The position numbers and the translations under genes are program-made. The notes below the pieces were generated by a model. It made no database searches, was not told the DNA's origin, and was given only the letters and a program-made list of their open reading frames with translations. This document shows positions 49,002 through 60,928 of a stretch of DNA of 64,000 nt, in pieces (position 1 is the first letter of the stretch; every line of letters begins with the position of its first letter). Location of the stretch: contig CAJJDO010000035.1 in the NCBI GenBank assembly GCA_905183005.1, forward strand, positions 550,551 to 614,550, in the 5' to 3' direction. The stretch is from Paramecium pentaurelia (Eukaryota; Ciliophora; Oligohymenophorea; Peniculida; Parameciidae).

Positions 49002-52000
49002 TCAGAAGAATTCTAAATACATCTTTTTTTAAAGTTAGTTTTATCTCGATTTTCCAAACAATTATTCAAGATTTGCTGTGGCATTGACAAATATGCTTCT
49101 TGGCGTAATTTTAGATAATTTCTTTAATTCTAACATGTTGGCATTTTGATTTGCAATATTGAATACCATCAAATCAACCTAATTCTTTTCAAGTAATTGT
49201 TTTAGTTTTTCTTCTTACTTCTAACACATATGTTTATTAACTAAAAGATAAATAGAAAATAGTACTTTCTGTGAAAATGCATATAAATTTATATCTACTT
49301 CTAAAATCATATTGCTATTGATCATTATTGTCTTCACTTTTACCATTAAAATTGACATTATTGCCATTTTTAAAAAATTGAATATCATCATTATCAGATT
49401 CAGTATCTTATTCTCCTTCAGTTTAGGATTCATTGAGTCTAAAACATAAAGAAATATTTTACTTTTATTTAGGATCATCATTATTAGATAAAGGTGGAAA
49501 TTATGATTATGATAAATCTTATTCATTCTCTTCATGAATTGTGAAATTGTTGCACTCTTTTTTTTAATTACTTTTTTGATCATCAGATTTACAGTTGGTT
49601 TTATGAGGATTCGAAATATTGATTTTATGTTCAAAGAAGTTTTTCACAGCAAATCTTAATGCTTAATATAATCTAGAGTTTCCTCCAGGTGCAGTAATGG
49701 CCATATACAATTATTTATTTAATAGATCCTTATAAGTTCCTTTGGGTTAAAGAGGAAAGGCTTCATGAAGAGAATTATTGAAACCATACATTCCTATTAA
49801 ATCTTAAGGTTAGAGGATAGAAAATATTTTAGTGCAAATACTATGAGATAGATTGATTTATTCAATATTCATTTCTTTGGAATAATCTATCATGAAAACA
49901 ATCTCATAGACATTAATAGAAATCTAATTCCTAAATTATTGAATTGGTTATGGAGAAATATTAAATAATTTAAATATCTTCTCCAAAACCATTAAACAAA
50001 AGTCTCTAACTTCAGGATCATAATAATCACCCATTTCTATAATTTCTGTTAAAATTTCAGCAGCAGTTTTAAAGTTTCCTCTCAATAATTGATATATAGC
50101 CTTAAGTTATCTTATTTTAGAAAATAAAACTTCTTTAGGTACATTTTTAAACATATCAACAAAGTTAAAGTCTTATTCTTCATTTTATTAGGCTTATTCA
50201 AGATTTGCATTATCTTAAATTAATTTATTATAATATTCTTCTGCTTTTTATTCTGAAAGTTAAAAATTACTAATATCACCAATTTGAATATAACATAAAG
50301 CTTTTTTTACATGCAAATTTATAAGTCTAACAATTTTAGATTATGTAAATCTTTAATCTTTTTCTGCAGTAGCTTCAAAATCAGTAAATAATTTTAATGT
50401 TTCAGGAATAAATACATCAGAATATTACATACATATATTAAACATAAATTAGGCCAACTAAAATTATCTATTTAATAATTTAGCCTTTGCCAATTTCTTC
50501 TTTTTTGTCAATTCAGATAATTTCTCTTTTATCATTTATAATTCTGACATCTATACATCACTAGATCCAGAATTATTTCTTTCTCTTTCTTCTAATTGAT
50601 TATTATTCTATTTATCTTCATAATTTATAATGCTTTCTTTCATATCCAATCTTTAACTCTACATTATACTACTTTAATTGTATGATTAACCTAAATATTT
50701 TGATCTGTTATTGCTTACATTAGGGGAAAGTTATGGTGAATAATAATTTGAATTTTCTTAATCTACTTAATTTATTGGTTATAATCCTTTTTTTGATTCA
50801 TTTAAACTTTTCTCATAAGTTAAAGTTCTTTTCTTTTTATTGATTGGAGTTGTTACAGAATTAACTGCAACACTTGCTAATTGAGTATTTTTACTAGAAC
50901 AACTAGATTAAGGATTTATTAAAGCCATATGTGGAATATTTTTTGAATGTATAACTGTAGTAGATATATTTTTAGAAGTATTTGAAATATTTTTCTATCT
51001 TTAAGATGAAGATATAGCTTTCATTTATGTATTAGTTTCATTTTTCTAGTCTTCTTATTATTTCTTTTAAATTTTCTTTATCCATGTAATTTCAATCTAT
51101 TATCTGAACTTATTTGCAAGTCCTTTAAGTTTTAATCTTAAATTTTGATATAGATTTGGTTCCTATAAAGCAGCCATCATAGTTGTACACCATTTCTTTA
51201 ATTCTTTAATTTCCATTAATTCTAATTTTGCTATATATATAGCTTCTTCCATTTCATTAACTGCTTCGAATACTCTTCCTCCTTTCATATGTAAAATTCC
51301 AATATTATTTGCACAAATACCTACAGCACTCATATTACCAATTTCTTTCTTGTAAAAATCTTTAGCTCTACTTAATTCCATTAAAGCTATTGCATCAGAA
51401 TGTTTCGAGTTAGAATACTTTTAATTCGAGTATTTAATTGTTGTAACAAATATATTCATAGTTTAGAATAATGATTTAATTTCAAATGAATTAAAATAGT
51501 CTTAATAATTTATTAATTCTTCTTCTTGATCCATATTTTAGATATCTATACTATTCATGAATTCAGTTAATACTTTAATAGGCTATTCAAAAGATAATCC
51601 TATTCTAGTTGCAGTATACCAAACAAATAAAAATATAACAACAGACAATACAATAATTACAATTAGAACAATAATTTCTAAAATTCTTACATTATTTAAA
51701 GATGTTCCTTCATATAATTCTTGTATCAATACATTCTCTTCAAAGTAATGGATCAATATAAATGTTGGCATCTTAAAATCATTAACTTCAGGTTCAATAT
51801 AAACATACCTTCTTCCATTTTCAGGAGCAGTGACAATAGATACCCTTTTGGATGATGTAGTTACTACTTCTGAAAAAAGCAAATAGAATTTGTATGATCC
51901 AAAGGAATATATTAATTATGTACTATTAAGTGTATCATTTGTTCTTAATTCTTTGATTTTATCATAAATAGGAGCATCCATCTTTGAAATCAATTCTGTA

Positions 52001-53093
52001 TAAGATGAATTACTTAGTTATTTAGTCTCATTAATATATTATACAATTGCTTAAGTGACATTCCTATCAGAATAGTTTTTGGGAGAAAGTACTGTATATT
52101 CTTCATTTATGATAGCAACAAATAATTGATGTTCTTATTCACCTTAAGATTAGTGTTATTATAGATGTCTAGTTGTTAAATCCTCTAAATAAGAATTAAG
52201 CACTTTTGCAGTCATGTAACATTTTGTAGTATCAGTTTGATGAACTATTTATGTCAAACTTATTGAAGGTCCACTTGTAAATTCATCTGTTCTATCATAT
52301 TTCATTGTGAAGTTTAATGTAGGATCGAGTGACATAGGAATCTCTGGTAACCATTAAGAAACATTGAAGCCAGTAAGTTTTTATTATTGAACTTCAGTAA
52401 ACTAAGGAAAGCGGATAACGAAAGAATCAGTGCAATGTATCATAGTTGCAGCATAGTTTATTGGAACAAGTGCTTCAGCATCAGACGAAGTATCACTTGT
52501 TGTATTTAAATTTAGGTCTTGTTTAAGGGACCGGGTGTTACTAAAGTGTAAAATTAACTTATTACTTTATTATTATATCAGACAATATGAGAGATTAGGC
52601 AGCCTTAGTTAGTTGAAAATATAATTAAGGACTTTAGTTTTACAATTCAGTCAAGGTTTAATATTTAGAATGTGACCATGCTATCTTATAGTCTTGGGAA
52701 TCCTTCTTTGTTGAAGTAAATGCATTTAGACTCAACTATTTATCATCCAAAGTCCTAAATAATTTTAATTTTCATGTTTACCAGCTTGAATAATTTTGGA
52801 ACTCACCAAAACAATAATGTCTTAAATGGGCACTCACTCCGAATATCTAATTAAAGTAAGCTTAGTATTAGATATAGATTTCCTATTAAATTTTTATGCT
52901 CTTTTACTTGCTCTATGATATTCATTTCAATTTAAAGACCATTCAAGTGTCTGTTTATATGAAAGTCTAGCAGTGAATCTTGAAAACTAGGGATACTCAC
53001 AAAACCCAACAAACCTACTTATAACACTGCTAACATAAGAATAAGAATGATTGGTATTAGAATAACCAACAGAATCTAGTTCTTTAGTTCCAT
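49002..53093 (-). CDS. large receptor-like protein: TM, extracellular domain, TM, TPR-like region, VWA domain
   Basis: Start ATG 53093 gives MELKNQILLVILIPIILILM, a signal anchor. The extracytosolic part (about 430 residues) resembles a ciliate Cache-type sensor: AYFNQIFGVSAHLRHYCFG, LYFQLTKAAQSLIL, PEIPMSLDPTLNFTMKYDRT. TM2 is RILEIIVLIVIIVLSVVIFL, followed by a HAMP-like GLSFEQPIKVLTEFMNSI. Next come helical repeats like TPR (SAVGICANNIGILHMKGGRV), a long S/Q-rich linker, and a VWA-type domain starting YEIVFMIDYSKEMN and ending NQVDLMVFNIANQNA. Introns include 52883-52907 (25 nt), 52755-52781 (27 nt) and 52541-52565 (25 nt), plus 24-25 nt introns near 49445 and 49250. Stop TGA 49002-49004; roughly 1300 aa. 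The ligand is unknown. One gene is preferred over two because the frame runs unbroken through TM2 into the TPR part. Confidence 0.75.
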
Positions 53094-53137
53094 TAAAAAA
53101 TAAATATTCAAAATCTTTATATTATTTTCTAATTAAA
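53094..53137. promoter_or_regulatory. 44-bp bidirectional intergenic region
   Basis: Entire spacer between the receptor-like gene and the gene at 53138, A/T-rich. Divergent promoters must overlap here or extend into coding sequence. Confidence 0.5.
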
Positions 53138-54128
53138 ATGCCTCCAGGGAAGCATAAATCAAAACTAAAATCAGCCAATGCTCCTGATACTGTCAAACAT
53201 TGCCCTATCCCACTCTTCTTATCTAGGTACTTCTTTCCTATACCCTACTCTTTAGATAACCATCTCGTGTTGATGGCCAACCCATATCCAATTAAAAATA
53301 CAATACATAGCTTTCCAGGTATTTTTTAATTCTGTTATATAAAGACAACCTTCATCATCCCAAATATAGGACCATCCTGACATTGGGGATATTCAATTTA
53401 ACACAAGGAAATTTAATGTTACACTCATGGTCTAATAAGAAAACAAAATTTATAATCTAGGTGATATCAATTGCAAACTCACAGATGATAATAGAGTATG
53501 GATTTTTGATCTTATCAAAACACTCAAAGATATGCAAATCGATGCAATAGATCATCTCAAAAATAGCACCATTTAAATCTTAAATGAGGAAGAGACATAA
53601 AATCTAGGTATATTCTCTAATCTATTAGTTAATCATTCACTTTATACACCAAATTTGGCTGTATATGAGAACCTTGGTGTTGAACCTTTGAATTAAGATA
53701 CTTTTTTCAAAGTCAACGAAGATTAAATCAAATTGCAATTAAAAATCAGACCTTCAAAAATCAGCTTATTAGATACCATTCTAGAGAAATAGCCTAATGA
53801 AGAAACTAATTCAAAGAAAAATTAAAAAACTAAGCAGAGAACTCTCTCGTAAGTTGTTGAAAGAGTAAATAATTTTTCTATATAGGTGGCACTCTGGAGA
53901 AGACTTTATACTGGTTTTTATGATTAGAACAAAACATTTGTGTAAATGTCTTTAGATAAGGCTGCTGAAAAAGTTGGAATTTCTAAGAAGACATTAGATG
54001 ATTATCTATTGTAAATTCGTTATGGAAAGCGATATGGTTTCGACTTTAAAAAAAACAGTGATGAAGGCATAAGCAAATTGAGATAATTTGTTAAATCGAA
54101 AAAAGAAAATAAGAAAAATGATACATGA
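53138..54128 (+). CDS. ciliate-type protein with helix-turn-helix-like C-terminal module
   Basis: Starts MPPGKHKSKLKSANAPDTVK. Introns at 53227-53255 (29 nt) and 53319-53344 (26 nt) restore the frame; about 311 aa. The basic C-terminal module reads VALWRRLYTGFYDQNKTFVQ, MSLDKAAEKVGISKKTLDDY, LLQIRYGKRYGFDFKKN. The 'SLDKAAEKVGISKKTLDDYL' part has the spacing of a helix-turn-helix. I recall this block as recurrent in Paramecium and Tetrahymena predicted proteins with no assigned function. A nuclear DNA-binding role is inferred from basicity and the HTH-like pattern. Stop TGA 54126-54128. Confidence 0.7.
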
Positions 54129-54985
54129 AAAAAATATTAAGCAAATACATTCACTTAATAACTATATATAATTATTAATTCTTTCATAAAATATTAAACA
54201 TTTTTTGAATTTTTACATTTTTTTTATTAGATATAATTTATAGATCAATTAATTTAATTATAAAATGTTTCCTTTACATATTAATCATATATAAAATAAA
54301 AATGCAAATCTAGAATATTAATTTGAAACTCTTTATTTAATAAAACTTGGGCTTTTAAATATTTATTTTTCTTTATTTTTCATATTTCAATTGATTTATT
54401 ATAATTTAAAGGAATCCAAAAAATGAAACATTGGAATTATTCATTTCTTAAAAAAATATACAAATTAAAATTCCATAATGTATTATTAAGTTTATCCTGC
54501 ATTCAAAGTTATTTTTGCTATTCCTTTTAGGTTAATTTATATATAATCATATAAAGTTCTAATAATCTTCATATCATTTCTAACTTGTTATTTAAATATA
54601 CTAGAATTCAAGAAATGATATAATAAGAATTGAATTCAGTTATAATATAATTATGATATCAATTATATAATTGAAATCACTTTAATTGTTTGATAAAGAA
54701 ATCAATTTTTATATTTTTTCATTTAAACATAATATTGAATAGATAAAATTTTTTAAATTATCCAAGTTTTTGAAAATCAGGCTTGGACATATTGAAGTTC
54801 TTGAATCACTAATTTGGGGAATGATTTCAAATAGGCTAAAAGATGGGAATTTTAAATTATGTGGGTTAATGATGAAAATAAGAAAGAATTGTTAATTTGA
54901 ACCGATGATAATGGCTGCAAATTATTTTTCACGTACTATATTACGTTAAATGTATTTAAGTATTAGCAATTAAATTAAAATAAGA
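54129..54985. other. spacer with a coding-like right part
   Basis: The left 500 bases are AT-rich and empty. From about 54650 a plus-strand frame in phase with the BAH-PHD gene stays open up to its ATG (GHIEVLESLIWGMISNRLK, EPMIMAANYFSRTILRQMYL) with raised G+C. It is either a longer N-terminus of that gene or a relic. Confidence 0.35.
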
Positions 54986-55774
54986 ATGAACGTAGTTAAC
55001 TGGACAAATAATAACAATGAATCGTAATCAAAGTCAATTAGGTAATCCTCTGAGACACTGCCTGTTATAAAAAAAAGAATTTCAAAAAGACTGTAAAAAC
55101 ACATATAAGATACTTCTTTCAAAGAATTGTATAAATAGTAGAAGCTTGCTGAAATTGTTTAAAAGGCTATGGAGAGAAATGAATGTCAATACGAGGAATA
55201 TGATGAGATAAAGATTTGTGGTGAGATAATTAAACTCAATGACAAAGTGATTATCAAAAATGAAGATAGCAATGTTGAGGATTATATTGGAGCAATAAAT
55301 AAAATTTGCTCAGTCGTAGAGCCTAGTACACTAAAATTAATATGTCTCTGTGAAGTGTAATGGTTTATGAGAAAGAATGAAATAATTTGTCATAAACCAA
55401 GAGCACGAAGTTGGATTGGCAATTAAGAAATCTTCTCTACTAATACCAATGATTATGTATTAGCATAAACAATCGTTCAAAAATGTACAGTTGTTGATTG
55501 TGAGGAATACTTCAATATGGAAAATTGTGATTCTACTACTTATTATAATCGATTGGAATGGGATGTGGAATGCAAGAAATTTACAAATATGAATACAATT
55601 AAGTTATATTGTTTATGCTAACAGCCTTGGAATCCAGAGTTAAACTATATTTAAGTAATATTTTATTATTATAATTAGTGTGATAAATGTTAAAAATGGT
55701 ACCATTTTGAATGTGTGGGTTTAAAAGAGGGATCATATGAAAACAAGGAATATGCATGTGGGTATTGCAATTGA
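54986..55774 (+). CDS. BAH and PHD-finger chromatin reader
   Basis: ATG 54986: MNVVNWTNNNNESQSKSIRQ, then a basic region with KKRISKRLQKHIQD. Residues about 70-190 form a BAH-like domain (IIKLNDKVIIKNEDSNVEDY then IGAINKICSVVEPSTLKLI, WFMRKNEIICHKPRARSWIG, NDYVLAQTIVQKCTVVD). A PHD finger closes the protein: YCLC...CDKCQKWYHFECVGL...YACGYC, giving C4HC3 ligands in order. A 24-nt element GTAATATTTT...AATTAG sits between the second and third ligand pairs; it is a multiple of three and has no TGA, so the frame is open with or without splicing. BAH-PHD proteins read methylated histone tails. Frame length is 262 codons plus stop. Confidence 0.8.
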
Positions 55775-55898
55775 AAAAATGATTTTTGAATTAATGTCTT
55801 TTACTTACTATTCATTTTAGAGATTATTAATTAAGTTTTATTTATCGAATAATAGTCTTTTCAAAAAATTGATGAAAATTAACTAACCCAAATTTAAA

Positions 55899-58007
55899 AT
55901 GAGAAAGCCTATCGGACTCACACTAGATTTCTTGGACATACAATAATCATAAAAAGAGTAGACACCAAAAGTATTTAATTCAAAATTAATCAGGTACAAT
56001 AGATCGACACATTTGAAGAATTTTGCAGCTAAATACCAGAGAATCAATAATAATAAGAATTAAACTTCTCCAAATAATCTTAATCCTTCCATTCTTAATA
56101 AATCAAATCCAACAATTAAGAAGAATCAATCTGTTCTGAATTTAAGCAATCAATAATAAGTATTAATTTAATATAAATATCATATATCTAGATTAGGAAA
56201 AGGAGAATTCATAAATACAATATATTGTTTTTGAAGAATTTCATCCCCAAAGCACCATTATATCAGGCCAATCTGAATCTATAAGAAATTCAGAAAAACA
56301 ATTATAAGAGAAAAACACTGATCTTATAAAGGAACCTCCTGCACCATCAAATAAAAACAATACCAAATTTAGTTTCCCTTAGAAAGGAACTGGATTCACT
56401 GGATGTATTTATGCTCTAAAATCTAGTAAAAAAATAACTTCAAATTGCGATTCCTGAGGCGGATCACACAAACACTAGTTCTTATGAGTAAACTATGATC
56501 AAACAATAACTAAAATAAAATTAAATGAATAATGCTGCAGATATGGAATTAAAATAATAGATATTTACACTCTAGAGAGATAAAGAATAAATTAAAAATT
56601 AATACAAATTAGAGATTATTGATCTAAATGCCAAAATACAGGAACTTTAATAAAAGTTAGATATTGAATAAGCAAATACATTGCAATTAAAATAAGAAAA
56701 TGAAAAATTATAACTGAAAATCTAATAAATAGAACATTAATACTCTATTAATATTGATAAGAACTAGAGTGATTAGTTTAGCATAAGTTATTAAAATAAA
56801 TTATCAGATAATGAAAAAATCTAATATCTTGTTGAAAAACTAAATCAAAAATCAGCTATAAATGCAAAATTACAATATGAAATTTTCAAATTGCAAAATA
56901 ATGTAAAATATATTAATAAATAGATTGAACTATTATAAACGAAATAGATTGTACAATCATATAATATTAATTAAATATCAGACTATGAATAAATATCAGA
57001 CAGTCACTCTCCTCCTTAATTTGCATCAAATCCTCCATTGAACAATTACAAAAATAGAGAAAGCAATAAAGCTAGTGTATTGATGCAATAAAAATAAGCA
57101 TTACTCAATTTAAGCGTCAATTAGGCTTAATTAGATTAAAAAAAATAGATAAATTTGTATCTCATCTAATTTGAATTATAGATCCAACATGATATCCCCA
57201 TAAGCAAAAACTTGCAAAGCTTCTACAACAATTCATAAAAATCTAACAACTCATTAGACAAAAAATACTTAATTCAAAGAAGATACTCTTCAACATCTTA
57301 GAAAAATGCAGTAAAAATTAATCATTTATATAGAAGTACAAAAAATTCAACTTCGGTTGGAGAATTAAATACTTTTAAACAAGATTTAACTAATTGTTCA
57401 AATATTTTACAAAAAATTATGAGGAAGGATTCAACTCAATCTCCTGATAAACCTATTCAAGCAACTCAGAAATTCAAGGAAGCTCTCAATTCTAAGCTTT
57501 AAAATGTTCCAGATAAGCATAAGTCATATGCTAGTTTATTATTCTCTTTAGGAGATTTTAACAAACCTAGAATTCAAGATGCATATATTCGTTAGAATTC
57601 ACCACATATTAATGAAGATATTCAATTCAAATCAAGACAGTAGATTTATAATATAAAATAGAATATTTGCTTATTAACCCCATTAAAATTCTAGAAAACA
57701 GTCTGAAACCATAAAATCAGAGGAATCACACAAAATGAGTACTGAACAACCAAAGTATTATGACAAATATGAATACTCAAATTATTAAAGGAAAGGTAAA
57801 TATTAATACACATTAGATATTCTACAACTGATGAGAGATATTAAAAGTCAAAAACTTGGAAGTAAGAATTTTATAAATTATATTTAGTATCTGCCAAAAT
57901 TAATTATAAAAAGAATCATCCAAAGTATGAAAAGCAGTATAATCTATGTTAGTATAAGGGGACTTATTTCTGAAGGTTTAAGTGCTAGATCAAATAATTG
58001 TGATTGA
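55899..58007 (+). CDS. long coiled-coil protein, about 680 aa
   Basis: MRKPIGLTLDFLDIQQSQKE, then a 32-nt intron near 56159-56190. The middle 350 residues are dense heptads (KLQLKIQQIEHQYSINIDK, LQYEIFKLQNNVKYINKQIE), followed by S/N-rich segments and a second 22-nt intron near 57640 that leads to a basic C-terminal region (KYYDKYEYSNYQRKGKYQY, PKLIIKRIIQSMKSS). Stop TGA 58005-58007. Probably cytoskeletal or basal-body related by appearance only; no named family recognised. Confidence 0.6.
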
Positions 58008-58147
58008 TAAATTTATATATATATATTATTGTATAAAAACCATTTCTTAAGTTAATAATTTGAATATGTCAAACATTAAGAACACTTGATTTGAAATAGC
58101 CTCATTTTCTATTTGTAATAATTTGATCAAATATATTTTTATATATT

Positions 58148-59208
58148 ATGATTCGTCCTTATTTATATTATGCATTCAAAATTAAGGATGGATTATATAT
58201 TGGCAATAAAAGAGCTGCAAGAGTATTCAACTTCATTATTATATAGGACATCTAGTTTCAGTTTTATAATAAAATTACAGTGATAATCAATTGTGCTGCA
58301 TTAGAAATGAATATAAGCAATTAGAAAGTTAAGATTATTAATTTTGAATGGTTAGATACTGAGGAATAGGTTATATTTAATTTTAAGTAATATTTAGTAA
58401 ATAGTAGTTAACAATAATGTCGATTTAGTTTATAATGCTATTGAGGAAACAAATGAAAGAGGAGAATCAGTTTTAATTTGTTGCCTAACTGGGTAGAGTA
58501 GATCCGTGGCTATTGTTGCTGCTTATTTTATGAAAAAGTAAGAGATCAAATTAAATTCTTAGATTTAACTGGAATTTAAAAACTTCTTTATAATATTTAT
58601 AAATCTGCAGAAAAGATTTCGAAATTCGTGAAGGTTTTCTTTTCTAGTTAAGTCGTTATGAAAGAGAACTATTAATTAAATTAAAAACAGATTTAACAGA
58701 ATAAAATCAATAAGTTTAAGAATAGGAAACACTGTTAAAAAATACTTATTTCAATGCAAAATTATCTGAGATTTGGTAGAATTATAATATGCCAGAAAAG
58801 ATATGTGGATTTATAAAAGCGAAACACAAGAAACATTTAAAAAGGGTTTGTTGGGCATAAAAACTGATAACATTCATTAATAACAATCTAGATTCTGTCA
58901 AATTAAATATATTTCTTAATTAAAAAAATGATTATGCAGACACAATCACATAAAAATAATCTTAATTTATAATATAGAGAGGAAATAATGAAAAGAAATC
59001 AAGCAAATATATGATTACTTTAAGAAATAAAACTCCTGATCCTATTCCAAATAAGTCTATTTCAATTGAAAGCAAATATAGATATGCTTCGGTTGTAAGG
59101 TAAATTGAATCTGATGCAAAATAATTTTTATCAAACCGCAAAAGCCTTACAAAAGGAGAAAAGTAAATAAGAGTATTGAAAGGTATGATGCAATTTAGAA
59201 TGAAATGA
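58148..59208 (+). CDS. dual-specificity protein phosphatase
   Basis: MIRPYLYYAFKIKDGLYIGN opens like DSPs ('..v.d.LyiGn..aA'). Introns 58223-58246 (24 nt), 58370-58397 (28 nt) and 58538-58562 (25 nt) each restore the frame. The domain continues ITVIINCAALEMNISN, then the P-loop SVLICCLTGQSRSVAIVAAY: catalytic Cys and Arg in C-x5-R are intact, but the usual His before the catalytic Cys is Cys. A long basic, Q-rich C-terminal extension of about 200 residues follows the domain (ICGFIKAKHKKHLKRVCWAQ). Stop TGA 59206-59208. Such enzymes dephosphorylate Ser/Thr/Tyr or phosphoinositides; the substrate is not evident. Confidence 0.8.
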
Positions 59209-59224
59209 ATAAATAAAATCTTAT

Positions 59225-60020
59225 ATGAATTATTTTTTGTTATTAATTGTAGTGACATATTAATAAAAATGTCAATGGGCGGATGAAGATAATAACATAT
59301 ACGATTATACTAATTTAGATCATCCTCAGGCATGGCATGTTGTTGATACTCAAAATGGTATTCATAAAATTACAATTAGGAATGGGAATGTTTAATATGG
59401 TTTACATTTTCAATTTCTGTAATATCAACCTCAGTTGTCATGGAATTCCAGTTGCTGTATATGAAGGCTTAGAAGTTATGGGAACAATTACAGATAATTG
59501 TGACATTGTAGGATTGAAATCAACAACTTCAATTTCTCATATATAAGATAAGCCCAAAGATTATGGAATCTCTATTTCTTTTAATGATAATTCTTAATGT
59601 GTGGAAACTGCTAATCAAAATAGAGCAGTTTAAACAGACAAGCCAAGAACAGCAATTTTTAATATTGTTTGTAGTGAAAGAGCAGAAAAATAATTTAGAA
59701 TTATTTAAGGATACGGATGCATAGTAACTTTAGAAATTTATCATCCAACAGGATGCCCAGTAAATAGAGGTATGCTTTTCTTGATTAATTAAGGTATTTA
59801 TAGTTACATCAAAATATTAATTAAGTATCTTTTAATAGTTACCATAATATATCAAGTTGTAGGATTTATGTATAATAAAAAAATAAAGAAAATTCAAGGT
59901 AAATAAGCAATACCAAATATCAATTAAATTTAGGAAATTAACAAATTAGTTATTAAAGCTATTTAAAATTTTTAAAGATATATTGGAAGAGGTAATAAAA
60001 ATGGATACTAAATAGTATGA
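59225..60020 (+). CDS. type I membrane protein with MRH (mannose-6-phosphate receptor homology)-like domain
   Basis: Starts 16 bases after the phosphatase stop. The signal peptide is MNYFLLLIVVTYQQKCQWAD. A 22-nt intron at 59358-59379 leads into NMVYIFNFCNINLSCHGIPV. The MRH-like region has ordered cysteines and the family text DYGISISFNDNSQCVETANQ, AIFNIVCSERAEKQFRI, GCIVTLEIYHPTGCP. A single TM (ILIKYLLIVTIIYQVVGFMY) and a short basic cytosolic tail follow. A 24-nt element near 59771-59794 may be a further intron and the tail could contain another, so the stop at 60018-60020 is approximate. Related proteins bind phosphomannosyl glycans or act in ER/Golgi sorting. Confidence 0.7.
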
Positions 60021-60928
60021 ATGTGAATATTATTTAATCAAATATTAAAAAATCAATACTCATTTACTTAAATATTTTGATGAATTTCTTAAGGTTATTT
60101 TTTACTATTTTGAAACATCAGTTTATTTTTTACAGTCTGGTCAACATGGGAAAGTGAGGGTACCAAGAATTTTTCTTGTTAATATAGCTTATATATTAAT
60201 CAGAAGTAAGAAATTTTAGTTATATTAAATGTGTTTAGTTTATTCAATAATTTTTATAGATGTTTCTCTTATGATTTTCATTATGATGCAATAAATTCAA
60301 TTAAAATAATCAGTTTGATTTTTTAAATTCAAGTGCTTGAAAGCTGAATATTAAATATTTGTTACTGTTATAGCAAAAGTTTTAAAGTCATTAGGCAAAA
60401 ATAAACCCAATATCAAATCTAAATTATCATAATATTAATAATCAACAGTTTTTAGAATTATGAAAAATGTGATGTCTCTGAATTGAAAAAAACAATACGT
60501 TATAATTACTTTATTTCGAAATCATTTAAGCAGGGAATATTTTATTTTATAAAATGATGTAATTTAATTATTGTAGAAAATTTCTAGATTTGCATCAAAG
60601 ATAAATAAACTAATTATATTTTTCAATGCTATTGTATTTATTTTGAGTATATGATTGAAAAAATATCAATAAAAATATTGATTGGTATTTTTCACAATTT
60701 ATATTTTCTGTATTTATAATTCTTTCAACTTCAAAATTTAATATATTAATAAATTATTTAAAATATTGCAATCCTCAATTTAATTTTTTACAATATCTCA
60801 GAAATTTATTTGTTATTATTGATAAAAACTAAACTAAACAAAAAAAAAAAAGTGAAAATATATTTTAGAGTTTTATTTGTCGTTAATAAATTTATTATAT
60901 CTTTTGTAATTGTTAATTATGTTTTATA
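60021..60928. other. intergenic between convergent genes
   Basis: About 900 bases, AT-rich. Some 60.1-60.5 kb segments have slightly raised G+C but no frame with coding-like content beyond 30 codons. I see nothing functional. Confidence 0.4.

Noticed and set aside
52541..53000. Plus-strand gene of about 110 codons
   Set aside because: The minus strand gives a coherent receptor ectodomain with several consensus introns; the plus frames are shadows.
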